A model generated the notes under the pieces. It made no database searches and was not told the DNA's origin. It worked only from the letters and a program-made list of their open reading frames with translations. From IMG/VR virus record IMGVR_UViG_3300032829_000008, positions 1 to 64,000 of that record: a DNA stretch of 64,000 bases. One strand, 5' to 3'. A program made the translations under genes and the position numbers. Below, piece by piece: positions 18,706-27,396 of the stretch (its first letter is position 1; every line of letters begins with the position of its first letter). The stretch is from a virus.

Positions 18706-19245
18706 ATGCCGCAAGACGACGATAAGAAGGTTTGGATGACCCAGGAGGAGCGTGACCTGCAGGCCCTGCAGCGCCAGCGAGACGCGCGCGTGCCACCGGA
18801 GCATGGTGACGAGATCACCATGCCCACCAACGTCCACGCGTTGGAGCGCTATCACAACGACCCGGCCTACCGCGAACTGTGGGACTACGCCCACGCCTGG
18901 AAACATGCCGCGCAGCACGGGCTGCACGTCATCGGTGACGCCGCGCTGGCCGCGCACGCTGCGCCGGCTGCCGAGCTGGAGGAGCGGGTGCGCAAGCTGG
19001 AGGACCAGGGCCACCACGACGCAGCCACACTCAGGCTGGTCAAGTGGGTGGGCAGCACGGTCGCCGTGATCTGCCTCACCAGTGCCCTGGTCGTGGCCGG
19101 CAAGATCTTCAGCTGGGGCGTGAGCACCGGAGAGACCGAGGTCCGCCTGAATCGGCTGGAGCACGATGTGCAGCAGCTTTTCGATCGCCAGCAGAGCCAT
19201 CCGATGTGGCCTGCGGCGCAACCACCAAAGGGAGCGACGCCATGA
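18706..19245 (+). CDS. Single-span membrane protein with coiled coil
   Basis: 179 residues from ATG 18706. One strong membrane segment at about 118-138 (STVAVICLTSALVVAGKIF), a charged heptad-like helix before it (LEERVRKLEDQGHHD) and another after it (VRLNRLEHDVQQLFDRQQ). The layout resembles XhlA-like lysis accessories or inner-membrane spanins, but no family is certain. It runs into the polytopic membrane gene with a 4-base overlap. Confidence 0.62.
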   Translation: MPQDDDKKVWMTQEERDLQALQRQRDARVPPEHGDEITMPTNVHALERYHNDPAYRELWDYAHAWKHAAQHGLHVIGDAALAAHAAPAAELEERVRKLEDQGHHDAATLRLVKWVGSTVAVICLTSALVVAGKIFSWGVSTGETEVRLNRLEHDVQQLFDRQQSHPMWPAAQPPKGATP

Positions 19246-20093
19246 CTCAGAAGACCAAGAAGATGTTCATCCACGCCGGACTGCTCGCGCTGGCGAGCGC
19301 AGCATTCGCACTACTGCTGTGGCTCATCGGCTACGTGGGACGCGCGCACGCTGCCACGGGGCTCAATCCCGACGATCCGGTGGGTGCGCTGACCGCGCTG
19401 TACACGTTCATCCGCACGGGCGCGGGCACCGCTGCCGTGGGCTGCGGGATGGTGGCGCTGGTGTGGGCACTGCGCAACCTGCCCTTCGACGCGTGGAAGA
19501 AGTGGTCCACAACGCCGCTGGGCGGATACGTGTTGGCCTACGGCACGGCACTGCTGACGTATGTGGGCACGGCGCTGGGCAGTGGCAATCCGTTCACCGC
19601 CTCCATGCTGCTCAACGCCCTGGGCGCCGCGCTACTCGCTGCCGGCGGGTGGGAGCATCTGCGCGACATTCTCACCGCCGTCAAGAAGACGCCCCCACCG
19701 ATGGCGGGTGCTGCGATCGTTCTACTGCTGTTCTCCTGCAGCGGCTGCCCGGGCGTCACGGACAGCAAACCGGCAGCGGACGTCATCGACTGCACCAAGG
19801 CGGACGAGGCCAAGCTGGAGCAGCTGGCCCTGCAGCTGGGCTGCACGTGGGTGGGCGGCAGCATCAGCGCATGCGATAGCTTCAAGGCGGACTGGGGCAC
19901 CGTGGAAGCCGCCGCGGAGGCCGCTGGTGTGGAAATTGGTGGCTGCGTGTTGGCGTCCATTGTCCAGCAGTATCTCGCCAAGCCCCAGGCCAAGCCCGTA
20001 GATCAGACGTGGCTGGCGCACGACGCACTGGAACACTTCCGCACCGTCAAGGCCAAGGGAGCAACGTTCCACACCGCGCAGGGCGACCTGTGA
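19242..20093 (+). CDS. Polytopic membrane protein with embedded lipobox
   Basis: 283 residues from ATG 19242. Hydrophobic segments at about 12-34, 53-75, 88-108 and 115-133 suggest a holin-like or integral membrane part. A second signal-like stretch follows Met154 (ATG 19701): MAGAAIVLLLFSCSGC, a lipobox with Cys166. The C-terminal domain (170-283) is soluble, with several Cys. Translation from Met154 would give a lipoprotein. The pairing with the upstream coiled-coil protein and the downstream protease suggests lysis or envelope passage; this is inference. Confidence 0.6.
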   Translation: MTQKTKKMFIHAGLLALASAAFALLLWLIGYVGRAHAATGLNPDDPVGALTALYTFIRTGAGTAAVGCGMVALVWALRNLPFDAWKKWSTTPLGGYVLAYGTALLTYVGTALGSGNPFTASMLLNALGAALLAAGGWEHLRDILTAVKKTPPPMAGAAIVLLLFSCSGCPGVTDSKPAADVIDCTKADEAKLEQLALQLGCTWVGGSISACDSFKADWGTVEAAAEAAGVEIGGCVLASIVQQYLAKPQAKPVDQTWLAHDALEHFRTVKAKGATFHTAQGDL

Positions 20094-20830
20094 GGCTGGG
20101 CCGGCTACCCAGCAAGCCAGATGCGCGCACCGCGCGCATGGTGGACTTCGTCGCGCTCTCGACGCTGCCCGCCAGCCCACCCGCGCGCGACTGGACCAAT
20201 CGACTGCCTGCCGACCTGGGCATGATGCGCAATGATCAGGTAGGTGACTGCGCCTATGCCAGTGCTGCGCACATGGTGCAGGTGTGGTCAAGTCAGCGCG
20301 GACAGACGGTCACCATCCCCGATGACGATGTGGTGGCTGCCTACAGCGCCGGCACCGGATACGACCCGCGCGACCCTAGCACGGATAAGGGTGCCTCCAT
20401 GCTGGACGTGTGCAAGCAGTGGCGCACCGCGGGCATCGGTGGACACCGCATCGGTGCGTTCGTCAAGGTGGACCCCCGGGACCAGGAGCACGTGCGCGCG
20501 GCGGTCAGCCTATTCGGCGCGGTGTACGTGGGATGCAACCTGCCCCTGCGTGCACAGGACCAGCGCGGGGCGCTGTGGGAGCCCCTAGGCACCGGTGGCT
20601 TCGATGCTGCCGGCAGCTGGGGTGGCCACGCCGTGGCCTGCGCTGCGTACGACCACCGAGGCCCGCAGCTGCTGACGTGGGGCGCTCGACAGGCCGCCAC
20701 CTGGGATTGGTGGGCCGCCTACGTCGACGAGGCCTACGCGTGTCTGAGCGCCGAGTGGGTGACCGGTGCCGCACCCGCGCCCAGTGGCGTGGACGTGGCG
20801 GGGCTCCAGGATTACCTGGCTCGGCTGTAG
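20090..20830 (+). CDS. Papain-like cysteine protease
   Basis: 246 residues from GTG 20090 (GTGA overlap). NDQVGDCAYASAAHMVQ carries the presumed catalytic Cys54, and GSWGGHAVACAAYD carries His180, the spacing and context of C1-type papain-fold peptidases. There is no signal peptide or pro-region. It ends the late transcription unit, directly before the large non-coding region. It may act in lysis, virion processing or on a host target; the sequence does not tell which. Confidence 0.68.
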   Translation: MRLGRLPSKPDARTARMVDFVALSTLPASPPARDWTNRLPADLGMMRNDQVGDCAYASAAHMVQVWSSQRGQTVTIPDDDVVAAYSAGTGYDPRDPSTDKGASMLDVCKQWRTAGIGGHRIGAFVKVDPRDQEHVRAAVSLFGAVYVGCNLPLRAQDQRGALWEPLGTGGFDAAGSWGGHAVACAAYDHRGPQLLTWGARQAATWDWWAAYVDEAYACLSAEWVTGAAPAPSGVDVAGLQDYLARL

Positions 20831-21175
20831 CAACCCCCAGGCCATACTCTACCTCCTCCATGAGATGCGGAGGTAAAGCGGCCGAATTCGCCAACCGCGG
20901 CGCGGGGTTGCTCTACATGCACCACTTACTCCCCGCTTTGCGCAGTTGCGCAGGCCCGCGGAGGTAGCTCCACCGGCACCCCTAGTATCTATACCCCCTT
21001 ATTTAGTAAAGGGGGTAGAGTAAGTCAAGCAAGCTGACGCAATGCCTACGGAATTCGGTACTCCCCTTCTCCGTTGACATAGTGCGTCATTTGAGCAAGT
21101 AGTGCAAGGCTTGCGCCCCGACGCCCGGGCGTGGCACCTGTTAGTGCGGCACCCGCCTAGAAAGAGGAGGCACGC
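20831..21175 (+). promoter_or_regulatory. Control region, copy 1
   Basis: 345 bases without a convincing gene. From about 20871 to 21130 it is a diverged copy of 55085-55350. Shared blocks include GCCGAATTCGC, GCGCGGGGTTGCT, a CGCARTTGCG dyad (20941-20950), GGCCCGCGG, CGGCACCC, a 9-bp hairpin TACCCCCTT/AAGGGGGTA (about 20992-21016) and GTAAGTCAAGCAA. Inverted repeats TACCTCC (20850-20856) and GGAGGTA (20869-20875) lie at the left end. A TTGACA at 21074 has no good partner. It separates the late block from the replication block. Confidence 0.7.
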
Positions 21176-22834
21176 GTGAGGCACCCGCAGTACGAGCACC
21201 AGGCGCAGGATCTGGAGCGCAGCAGGGACGAGGCCGGCTGGGGATGGTGGTGGGAGATGGGATTGGGCAAGGCCAAGCAGTGCGTGGATACGGCCGAGTA
21301 CCTGTTCCTTAAGGGCCGCATCGATGCTGTGCTGGTGCTGGCGCCCAACGGCGTGCACGCCAACTGGTGCGGCGTGGAGGTGCCCGAGCACGCCAGCGTG
21401 GAATGGCGGGGGCTGACCTGGTACACGGAGCGCGCCGACACCAAGCGGCAGCGCGAGGCCAGCGCCGACATCCTCCTGCGCAAGGAGCGGACGCAGTTGC
21501 GATGGCTGGCCATGAGCTACGACGCCATCAACACCGCGCACGGCATCAAGTTGGCGACCACGCTGCTCAAGAGCAGCCGCTGTCTGATCGCCGCGGACGA
21601 GAGCACGGCGATCAAGACCCCCAAGGCGCGCCGCAGCATGCGCGCTCTGGCGCTGGCCAAGATGGCGCCGTATCGCCGCGCCATGGATGGTACCGCCTGG
21701 ACGGAGTCTCCGTTCGACATGTTCAACCAGGTGCGGTTCCTCTACAATGACTATTGGGACAGGATTGGCACCAGCACGTTCTTCGAGTTCAAGATGCGTT
21801 TCGGCGATCACGTGCTGGCCCGCGCCGGACAGGGCCACCAGTTCCAGAAGTTCATCCGGTACCGCGACCTGGACCGGCTGGGCGAGCATATCGCCAAGTG
21901 CAGCACGCGCTACTTGAAGAAGGATTGCCTGGACCTCCCCGAAAAGGTGTACAGCCGACTGGTGTTCGACATGACGCCGTACCAGCGCCGCCAGTACGAT
22001 AATCTCAGGGACGAGTACGTGGCGCAGTTCGATAGCGGCGAGCGTTGCGAGGCGATGGAAGCTATGGTGCGCGCCACGCGACTGCAGCAGATCACGTGCG
22101 GCTACGTCGGTGTGGCCGCGCCCCAGTCGGTGCGCCCCGGTGATGAGGTGCTTGCCCTGGTGCCCACGCAGGCCGAGGACGTGGAGGTGCTGGGCGTGCT
22201 GGAGCGCATGGAGGGCGACGTGGCCTACGTGCAGGGCACCAGCACTGAGAGTGAGACGTTCCCGGATGGGCGGCTGTGGCAGCTGCCCGCGGCGGAAGTG
22301 GAGGCGCGCTGCCGTCCCATCGGTAAGGCCCCCACGGTCATCAAGGAGATCGTCGAGCCCAAGGATAATCCGCGTCTGCAGCTGCTGCTGGCCACGCTGG
22401 AGAAAGCTGCAGCGGAGGGTGCCAAGACCATCGTGTGGTGCAGGTTCGTCCGCGACGTGGACATCATATGCGCCGCGTTGCCCGGGAAGCACGTGCGGTA
22501 CGACGGCAGCGTGGGTACCCGCGAGCGCGCCGCGGCGCTGGTGGCGTTCCGCGAGTCGCCCGAATGCCCCGTGCTGGTGGCCAACGCGGCGGCCATCGCG
22601 CGCGGTGTCACGCTGGTGCAGGCCACGGTGGTGATTTACTACAGCAACAGCTTCAATATCATCCACAGGCTGCAGAGTGAGGACCGCGCACATCGCATCG
22701 GCCAGAAGAACGTGGTCCGCTATTACGATATCGTCGCGGCAGACAGCATCGACGAGCACATCAGCAAGGTACTGGCGCGCAAGCAGGACGTGGCAGGTCA
22801 GCTGGATGCTGCCACGCTCAGGGAGTGGCTATGA
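21176..22834 (+). CDS. SNF2-family DNA helicase/translocase
   Basis: 552 residues from GTG 21176 behind AAAGAGGAGG. Motif I is EMGLGKAKQ (residues 27-35), motif II AADES (about 139-143), and the C-terminal helicase lobe ends with SEDRAHRIGQKNVVRYYD (about 500-515), the SNF2 motif VI. The usual Thr/Ser after the Walker lysine is Ala33. Phage SNF2 proteins usually act in replication or recombination. First gene of the early block, directly after the control region. Confidence 0.88.
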   Translation: MRHPQYEHQAQDLERSRDEAGWGWWWEMGLGKAKQCVDTAEYLFLKGRIDAVLVLAPNGVHANWCGVEVPEHASVEWRGLTWYTERADTKRQREASADILLRKERTQLRWLAMSYDAINTAHGIKLATTLLKSSRCLIAADESTAIKTPKARRSMRALALAKMAPYRRAMDGTAWTESPFDMFNQVRFLYNDYWDRIGTSTFFEFKMRFGDHVLARAGQGHQFQKFIRYRDLDRLGEHIAKCSTRYLKKDCLDLPEKVYSRLVFDMTPYQRRQYDNLRDEYVAQFDSGERCEAMEAMVRATRLQQITCGYVGVAAPQSVRPGDEVLALVPTQAEDVEVLGVLERMEGDVAYVQGTSTESETFPDGRLWQLPAAEVEARCRPIGKAPTVIKEIVEPKDNPRLQLLLATLEKAAAEGAKTIVWCRFVRDVDIICAALPGKHVRYDGSVGTRERAAALVAFRESPECPVLVANAAAIARGVTLVQATVVIYYSNSFNIIHRLQSEDRAHRIGQKNVVRYYDIVAADSIDEHISKVLARKQDVAGQLDAATLREWL

Positions 22835-23046
22835 TTAAGCGACTGTGGTATCGCGTGCGGTGGTGGCGGCACGTCATCGCGCATTCCGTGAGGTGCGGAC
22901 CGCACTTGGTCCGAGGGCACTGCAGCTGCGGGGGCACCGCACTGATAGAGCACTATCGGGGTCGTTACGCAGAGATCGTCGACGCCACGTGCCCCGCGGC
23001 GCTGGACTATGCGGCGAAGTTTGGCAGGAGATTGGCGCGGCCATGA
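22831..23046 (+). CDS. Small Cys/His protein
   Basis: 71 residues from ATG 22831 (ATGA). A basic, Trp-rich N-terminus (IKRLWYRVRWWRHVI) and CGPHLVRGHCSCGG with Cys and His spaced as in a metal site. Coupled at both ends by 4-base overlaps to its neighbours. Function unknown. Confidence 0.62.
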   Translation: MIKRLWYRVRWWRHVIAHSVRCGPHLVRGHCSCGGTALIEHYRGRYAEIVDATCPAALDYAAKFGRRLARP

Positions 23047-23384
23047 GCGTGGTGTACGCCGTGCAGCGCAAGATCCGCTCCGACGGTAGCGACGAGTTCG
23101 ACATGCGTCCGGCCCTGCGCTGGGGCGAGCTGCGCTACCTGCTGGGCCCCACCGCCAAACCGTGGGACCCAAGTGTCCTGGGCGAGCTGCGGTACAAGCT
23201 GGTCTCGTTTCGCTCGTTCGAGGATCACTTGTTGCTCGTCGGCAATCCGGTGCTCATCGGTCTGACGTGCGTGGTGGCCGCGCAGCGGGGCACGCGCCTG
23301 AGCATGCTACAATGGGATGGTGCGCGCCGCGAGTACCGGCAGGCGGTGTTCGGGAATAACGATTGGAGCAGCGCGTGGCGGTAG
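23043..23384 (+). CDS. Small early protein, unassigned
   Basis: 113 residues from ATG 23043. Mixed alpha/beta pattern with GELRYLLGPTAKPWDPS and a repeated GELRY motif (about 29 and 48). No known domain. It is overlapped by the start of the next gene (GTG 23375). Confidence 0.62.
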   Translation: MSVVYAVQRKIRSDGSDEFDMRPALRWGELRYLLGPTAKPWDPSVLGELRYKLVSFRSFEDHLLLVGNPVLIGLTCVVAAQRGTRLSMLQWDGARREYRQAVFGNNDWSSAWR

Positions 23385-23629
23385 ATGTCGGTAGTCGAGT
23401 CGCGTGGACCGGGTGGGAGCACTTCGGTACGCGAGCGGTGCGCTGCACCGGCGTGGTCGAGGTCGTCGGCTTGGGCGTGCCCCGCGCGTACCATTACAGC
23501 GCGGACGACGGCGAATTCCACGAGGTGCTTCCACGCAGGCGCGCGGCGCAGGTGAAGCGCGACAACTACGAGCTGCACCCGTGCGAGAAACCCCTGGTCA
23601 TTTCACTGGAAGACCTGGAAGAGTTGTAA
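23375..23629 (+). CDS. Small early protein, SH3-like
   Basis: 84 residues. GTG 23375 is preferred because GGAG lies 6-7 bases upstream; a TTG at 23363 is the alternative. The pattern VDVGSRVAWTGWEHFGTRA, CTGVVEVVGLG and a strand-rich remainder suggests a small beta barrel (KOW/SH3-like). No function assigned. Ends before a 69-base gap. Confidence 0.55.
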   Translation: MAVDVGSRVAWTGWEHFGTRAVRCTGVVEVVGLGVPRAYHYSADDGEFHEVLPRRRAAQVKRDNYELHPCEKPLVISLEDLEEL

Positions 23630-23698
23630 GTCGCGCGGGGCCGTGCAATGGTTGCCACGTGGGTCAGCATTGTGCTGGCACCACAAAGGAGCGTGCGA

Positions 23699-24256
23699 AT
23701 GAGCGACTACGAGGAAGAGAAACCGAGCGAGCAGAAGCTGGTGCAGCTTCGCAACTTGGTGGCCCAACTGGCGCAGGCGGATGCCGAGGTGGAGTTCCTG
23801 GAGGAGCAGCTCAAGGCGGCTGCCGCCCGGGCGCGTCGCCTCCGTGAGAACGACGTCCCCGAGTTGATGGAGTCCGTGGGGCTCAAGGAGCTGAGCACCA
23901 CGGATGACCTCCACGTGACGCTGCGCAAGGAGGTACGCGCCACGTGGCCCAAGGCGGGCACCTCCGCCCGGGCGGAGGCCGTCAAGTGGCTGGAGGCGCA
24001 CAAGCACGGCGACTTGATCAAGCACATGGCCACCGTGCGGTTCGGGAAGACGCCCGAGGATCAAGAGCTGCATCAGAAATACCTGGCGGTGCTGCGCAAG
24101 CACCTGCCCCGGGTGCACGCCCGTTTGGCGGAGGACGAGGTGGTGCATCCGCAGACGCTGTGCGCGTTCCTGCGCGAGCAGCTCGCGGAGGGCACCGCCA
24201 CGGAGTTGATGGACATCGTCGGGGCGTTCGAGCAGAAGTACGCCCACATCAAGTGA
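23699..24256 (+). CDS. Conserved phage early protein, coiled-coil N-terminus
   Basis: 185 residues from ATG 23699 behind AAAGGA. A coiled coil spans about 10-60 (LVQLRNLVAQLAQADAEVEF, LEEQLKAAAARAR), then the domain ENDVPELMESVGLKEL and WLEAHKHGDLIKHMATVRFG, ending VHPQTLCAFLREQL. I recognise this as a widespread family next to single-strand binding-type genes in phages. The role is not established; replication or recombination support is likely from its neighbours. Confidence 0.75.
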   Translation: MSDYEEEKPSEQKLVQLRNLVAQLAQADAEVEFLEEQLKAAAARARRLRENDVPELMESVGLKELSTTDDLHVTLRKEVRATWPKAGTSARAEAVKWLEAHKHGDLIKHMATVRFGKTPEDQELHQKYLAVLRKHLPRVHARLAEDEVVHPQTLCAFLREQLAEGTATELMDIVGAFEQKYAHIK

Positions 24257-24368
24257 CGGGGCCGGAGGCATCGCAGCCTGGCTGCGCACTAGCGCAGTCT
24301 CGGGGTCGCGCCCCGACTGGTCCACTGCCGCTGGCGAATCGCGTCAGCGAATAACAAGGAGCACGCGT
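24257..24368 (+). other. Intergenic hairpins before the DNA-binding-type gene
   Basis: Two perfect hairpins: CTGCGC/GCGCAG with ACTA loop (24282-24297) and TCGGGG/CCCCGA with TCGCG loop (24300-24316). Neither has a T tract, so these look like RNA processing or stability elements rather than a classic terminator. A ribosome site AAGGAG follows for the next gene. Confidence 0.5.
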
Positions 24369-25181
24369 ATGGCAAAGCACGAGAAAGAGACTGCGATGAC
24401 CAAGGCACCACCCGCTGCGGTGCAGACCTACGACTACGGTGATGATGCCGTGGAGCTGGGCAAGGGCCCCGCCAAGGGGTTCGAGAACCAGACCAACGCC
24501 GATGCGGCGATGCCGTTCCTCAAGATCGCGGAGTTCCTTACTCCGGAGGTCAAGGAGGGCAAGGCCAAGGCGGGGCAGATCATCAACACCGTGACCGGCG
24601 AGGTATTGGACGAGGTGTTCCTCGTTATCGGCACCACGCGCCACAGCATCGCGCTGTTCACCCCGCGCGATAAGGGTGGTGGGTTCCAGGGCCAGCTGGA
24701 GATCGACGACCCCGCCTGGGCCAAGGCGCAGAAGGAGCAGAAGTTCGGCGAGTACGTGGACGCCAACGGTAGCGAGATGGTGGAGACGTTCTACACGTTC
24801 GGTGTGGAGGTCGATGGCGAGACTCTGGCGGTCAAGTCGCCCGTGATGCGCGCGCACAACAGCACGCATATCAAGGTCTATAAGAACTGGATCAGCCAGA
24901 TCCGCAGCTACACCCAGGACGTGGGTGGTCGCAAGGTGTGCCCGCCGCTGTACGCGCACCTGGTGAAGATGACCACCAAGCTGGTGGAGAAGAAGGGCAA
25001 CAGCTGGCACATCCCGGTGTACACCCCAGCCAACGGCACGATTCCCAACAGCATGATCCCGCAGACCTCGGAGGCGTATCGCGCTGCCAAGGTGTGCGGC
25101 ATGCTGGTGGATAGCGGCCAAGCCAAGGTGGACTACGGGCAGCAGGAGCGAACTGCCGCTCCGACGACCGACGTGTTCTAG
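24369..25181 (+). CDS. Phage ssDNA-binding-like protein
   Basis: 270 residues. The segment MPFLKIAEFLTPEVKEGK, then AGQIINTVTGEVLDEVFLV and a final acidic tail region, matches a conserved phage family found beside helicases and the coiled-coil protein just upstream. The KGGGFQGQLEIDD-type loop and basic patches are compatible with DNA binding. A single-strand binding role is inferred from the neighbourhood. A strong hairpin follows the stop. Confidence 0.6.
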   Translation: MAKHEKETAMTKAPPAAVQTYDYGDDAVELGKGPAKGFENQTNADAAMPFLKIAEFLTPEVKEGKAKAGQIINTVTGEVLDEVFLVIGTTRHSIALFTPRDKGGGFQGQLEIDDPAWAKAQKEQKFGEYVDANGSEMVETFYTFGVEVDGETLAVKSPVMRAHNSTHIKVYKNWISQIRSYTQDVGGRKVCPPLYAHLVKMTTKLVEKKGNSWHIPVYTPANGTIPNSMIPQTSEAYRAAKVCGMLVDSGQAKVDYGQQERTAAPTTDVF

Positions 25182-25183
25182 TA

Positions 25184-25212
25184 ACAGCCCTCGAGGCAAA
25201 CTCGAGGGCTGT
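25184..25212 (+). terminator. Terminator-like hairpin
   Basis: Perfect 12-bp stem ACAGCCCTCGAG/CTCGAGGGCTGT with loop GCAAA, three bases after the preceding stop. It has no T run, so it may end transcripts with help from a factor or protect RNA 3' ends. The next gene starts 10 bases later. Confidence 0.65.
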
Positions 25213-25221
25213 GCCGAGGAC

Positions 25222-25614
25222 ATGTTCAAGACCGCGTATCACAACAGTCACCCGCTGTGGCGGGGAATCGAACTGCGCCTGCACGGTGAGTACGATGGCG
25301 CCGAACTGCGCGAGCGGTTCCTATACTTGGCTTCAATGCTGATGCAGGGCGCCGTGCTGGTGCCGCACATCGAAGTGGATGTCGATGTGGTACGTGTGCC
25401 CGGGGCGCCTGGAATGATAAATGTGGAGCGCGGCCAGGTGAGCTGCTGGCGCGTCATCATGGTGATGCCGTCAGAGATCAAGACGTACGTGCCAGGTGCC
25501 CAGGATCTGCAGGACAAGTACGAGACTGCGGAGCGCCTGGCGGTATACTGGATGGAGCAGGCGCAGGCGTACAAGCAGCAGATCGAAGGGCAGGCCAGAA
25601 AGGCGGGAATATGA
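25222..25614 (+). CDS. Early protein, unassigned
   Basis: 130 residues from ATG 25222. N-terminal alpha/beta domain with VDVDVVRVPGAPGMI strands and a helical C-terminus (YETAERLAVYWMEQAQAYKQ) that may be a coiled coil. No motif seen. The next gene overlaps as ATGA. Confidence 0.62.
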   Translation: MFKTAYHNSHPLWRGIELRLHGEYDGAELRERFLYLASMLMQGAVLVPHIEVDVDVVRVPGAPGMINVERGQVSCWRVIMVMPSEIKTYVPGAQDLQDKYETAERLAVYWMEQAQAYKQQIEGQARKAGI

Positions 25615-25991
25615 CGAGCCAATTCGAAGCGCTGGACCAGGTGATGACTGAATACGAGCGCAGTTCGGGCAGGGACCCGCGCGCTGGTCACACGCTGGTG
25701 GTGCATCCGTGGCGCGCTATCGCCATGCTGGCGGAGCTGACCATGGCACCGCCCGATTACTTGGTGGCCGCCGTCACCCGGGGTTCAGGGGACGATGCCA
25801 TCCTCAACTGGCGCGGGGTGCCGGTGCGCATGCGCGAGGCCGTGGATCCAAACGCATGCTCCGTGTTCGAGGACGCCAATCTCCCGCGCCGCACCTGCTG
25901 CGATAAGTTCTCTGAGGGCATGATCACGGCATGGCTGCACGCGCAGACACAGCTGCGACGTGAACTTCGCGCGGCCGAGGGGAGCAACTGA
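25611..25991 (+). CDS. Early protein, unassigned
   Basis: 126 residues, start coupled to the previous stop. Mostly helical, with four Cys late in the chain (ACSVFEDANLPRRTCC) that may bind a metal. Directly followed by the RecD-like helicase (TGATG). Confidence 0.6.
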   Translation: MTSQFEALDQVMTEYERSSGRDPRAGHTLVVHPWRAIAMLAELTMAPPDYLVAAVTRGSGDDAILNWRGVPVRMREAVDPNACSVFEDANLPRRTCCDKFSEGMITAWLHAQTQLRRELRAAEGSN

Positions 25992-27217
25992 TGGAGTGGA
26001 GCGCAACGCAGGCACGGGTGCTGAAGGAAGTCGACGATTGGCTGCACGGTCATGGGGAGCAGGTCAAGCGTCTATTCGGCTTTGCCGGCACTGGCAAGAC
26101 CACGCTGGCCAAGCACCTGGCGGCAAACGTCAAGGGCGAGGTCCTATACGGCGCGTTCACCGGGAAGGCCGCCTATGTCATGCGGCAAAAAGGCTGCATC
26201 GGGGCGCGCACGCTGCATAGCATGGTGTATCGCCCCGCCGGCGACGGCAAGAGCGCCGAGCTGGCGCTGGAGGAGCAGATTGACAAGCTGGAGGCCGAGC
26301 CAGACGCGCACGAGCGTCTGGCGACGCTGCGTCGCCAGTTGCAGGAGCTGCGCGAGCAAAACCGCCGTCCGCGGTTCGCGCTGTGGGCGGAGAGCCCATT
26401 GCGCAATGCCGCGCTGCTGGTGGTGGACGAGTGCTCCATGGTGGACGGCGACCTGGGCCGGGACCTGGAGTCGTTCGGCGTGAAAATTCTCGTGCTGGGT
26501 GATCCGGCGCAGCTGCCACCGGTGGCGGCGGGCGGTTATTTCACCAGCCGCGAGCCGGACTGGATGCTGACCGAGGTGCACCGCCAGGCGCGCGAGAGTG
26601 GCATCCTGCGCCTGGCCACGGACGTGCGCGAGACGGGCGGCTACAGCCGACAGCCCGGGGCCTACGGCGCGGACTGCGAAGTGCTGACCAGGGCAGCACT
26701 CGGTGACGCCCTCCAGCGCCGCGTCCTCGACGCCGACCAGGTGCTGGTCGGTCGCAACGCCACGCGCCATGGCGCCAACGCCCGCCACCGCGCGCTGCGC
26801 GGCATCACCAGCCCATTCCCCGTCCCGGGCGATAAGGTCGTGTGCCTGCGCAACAACCGCGAGCTGGGCCTACTCAACGGTGGGCTGTGGCGCGTACACG
26901 AATCCGTCGCCGACGAGCAGGCGCTGGTGGTGGACATGACCGTGAGCAGCGAGGAGGATGGCGCCAGCGGCGTGAGCGTGGTGTGCCACGCGCATCACTT
27001 CCTGGGTAAGGAAGAGGAGCTGCGGAAGATGGGATGGCGTCGCCGCGACGCCGAGGAGTTCGATTACGGCTGCGCACTGACGGTACACAAGGCCCAGGGC
27101 AGCCAGTGGGACGACGTGGTGCTGTTCGACGAGTCGGGCGCGTTTCGCGCAGACGCCCGACGGTGGCTGTACACTGGCGTGACGCGCGCGGCGCAGCGCC
27201 TGCTGGTGGTGCCGTGA
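25991..27217 (+). CDS. Dda/RecD-like SF1 helicase
   Basis: 408 residues. Walker A GFAGTGKTTLAKH at about 31-43, Walker B VVDECSM (about 143), motif III-like LGDPAQLPPV, and the C-terminal UvrD_C_2 motifs LTVHKAQGSQWDDVVL (about 366) and LYTGVTRA (about 393). Its size is close to T4 Dda. It should move 5' to 3' on single strands, in replication start or recombination. Confidence 0.88.
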   Translation: MEWSATQARVLKEVDDWLHGHGEQVKRLFGFAGTGKTTLAKHLAANVKGEVLYGAFTGKAAYVMRQKGCIGARTLHSMVYRPAGDGKSAELALEEQIDKLEAEPDAHERLATLRRQLQELREQNRRPRFALWAESPLRNAALLVVDECSMVDGDLGRDLESFGVKILVLGDPAQLPPVAAGGYFTSREPDWMLTEVHRQARESGILRLATDVRETGGYSRQPGAYGADCEVLTRAALGDALQRRVLDADQVLVGRNATRHGANARHRALRGITSPFPVPGDKVVCLRNNRELGLLNGGLWRVHESVADEQALVVDMTVSSEEDGASGVSVVCHAHHFLGKEEELRKMGWRRRDAEEFDYGCALTVHKAQGSQWDDVVLFDESGAFRADARRWLYTGVTRAAQRLLVVP

Positions 27218-27396
27218 AGACCATACGCATTACTAAGAAGATGTTCGAACTGGGTTGGTTCCAGTACCAACCCGGTAAGGTTCCCAACCTTGTTAGGCGT
27301 GATTACGTGTTGGTGCGCACCGAGGGTGAATACTACGTAGTGGAATGGCCGCCGGAGACGCAGGGACCATCGCTTCCACTACCTGAGGTCAAATGA
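27214..27396 (+). CDS. Small basic protein, unassigned
   Basis: 60 residues from GTG 27214 (GTGA). Short beta-rich chain (MKTIRITKKMFELGWFQYQ) of the kind common in phage early operons. Next start overlaps its stop by 4 bases. Confidence 0.5.
   Translation: MKTIRITKKMFELGWFQYQPGKVPNLVRRDYVLVRTEGEYYVVEWPPETQGPSLPLPEVK

Noticed and set aside
21074-21103. Sigma-70-type promoter with TTGACA
   Set aside because: No convincing -10 box at 16-18 bases, and copy 2 has no TTGACA at the same place.
21131-21147. TGGCACCTGTTAGTGC before the SNF2 gene
   Set aside because: Spacing between GG and GC is one base too long and the start is far away.
20999-22759. 586-codon open frame on the minus strand
   Set aside because: Shadow of the SNF2 helicase; composition (His, Arg, Val, Gln rich) is typical of antisense frames here.
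23631-23650. TCGCGCGGGGCCGTGCAATGG, similar to promoter E
   Set aside because: The GG is not at the right position and there are no upstream sites.
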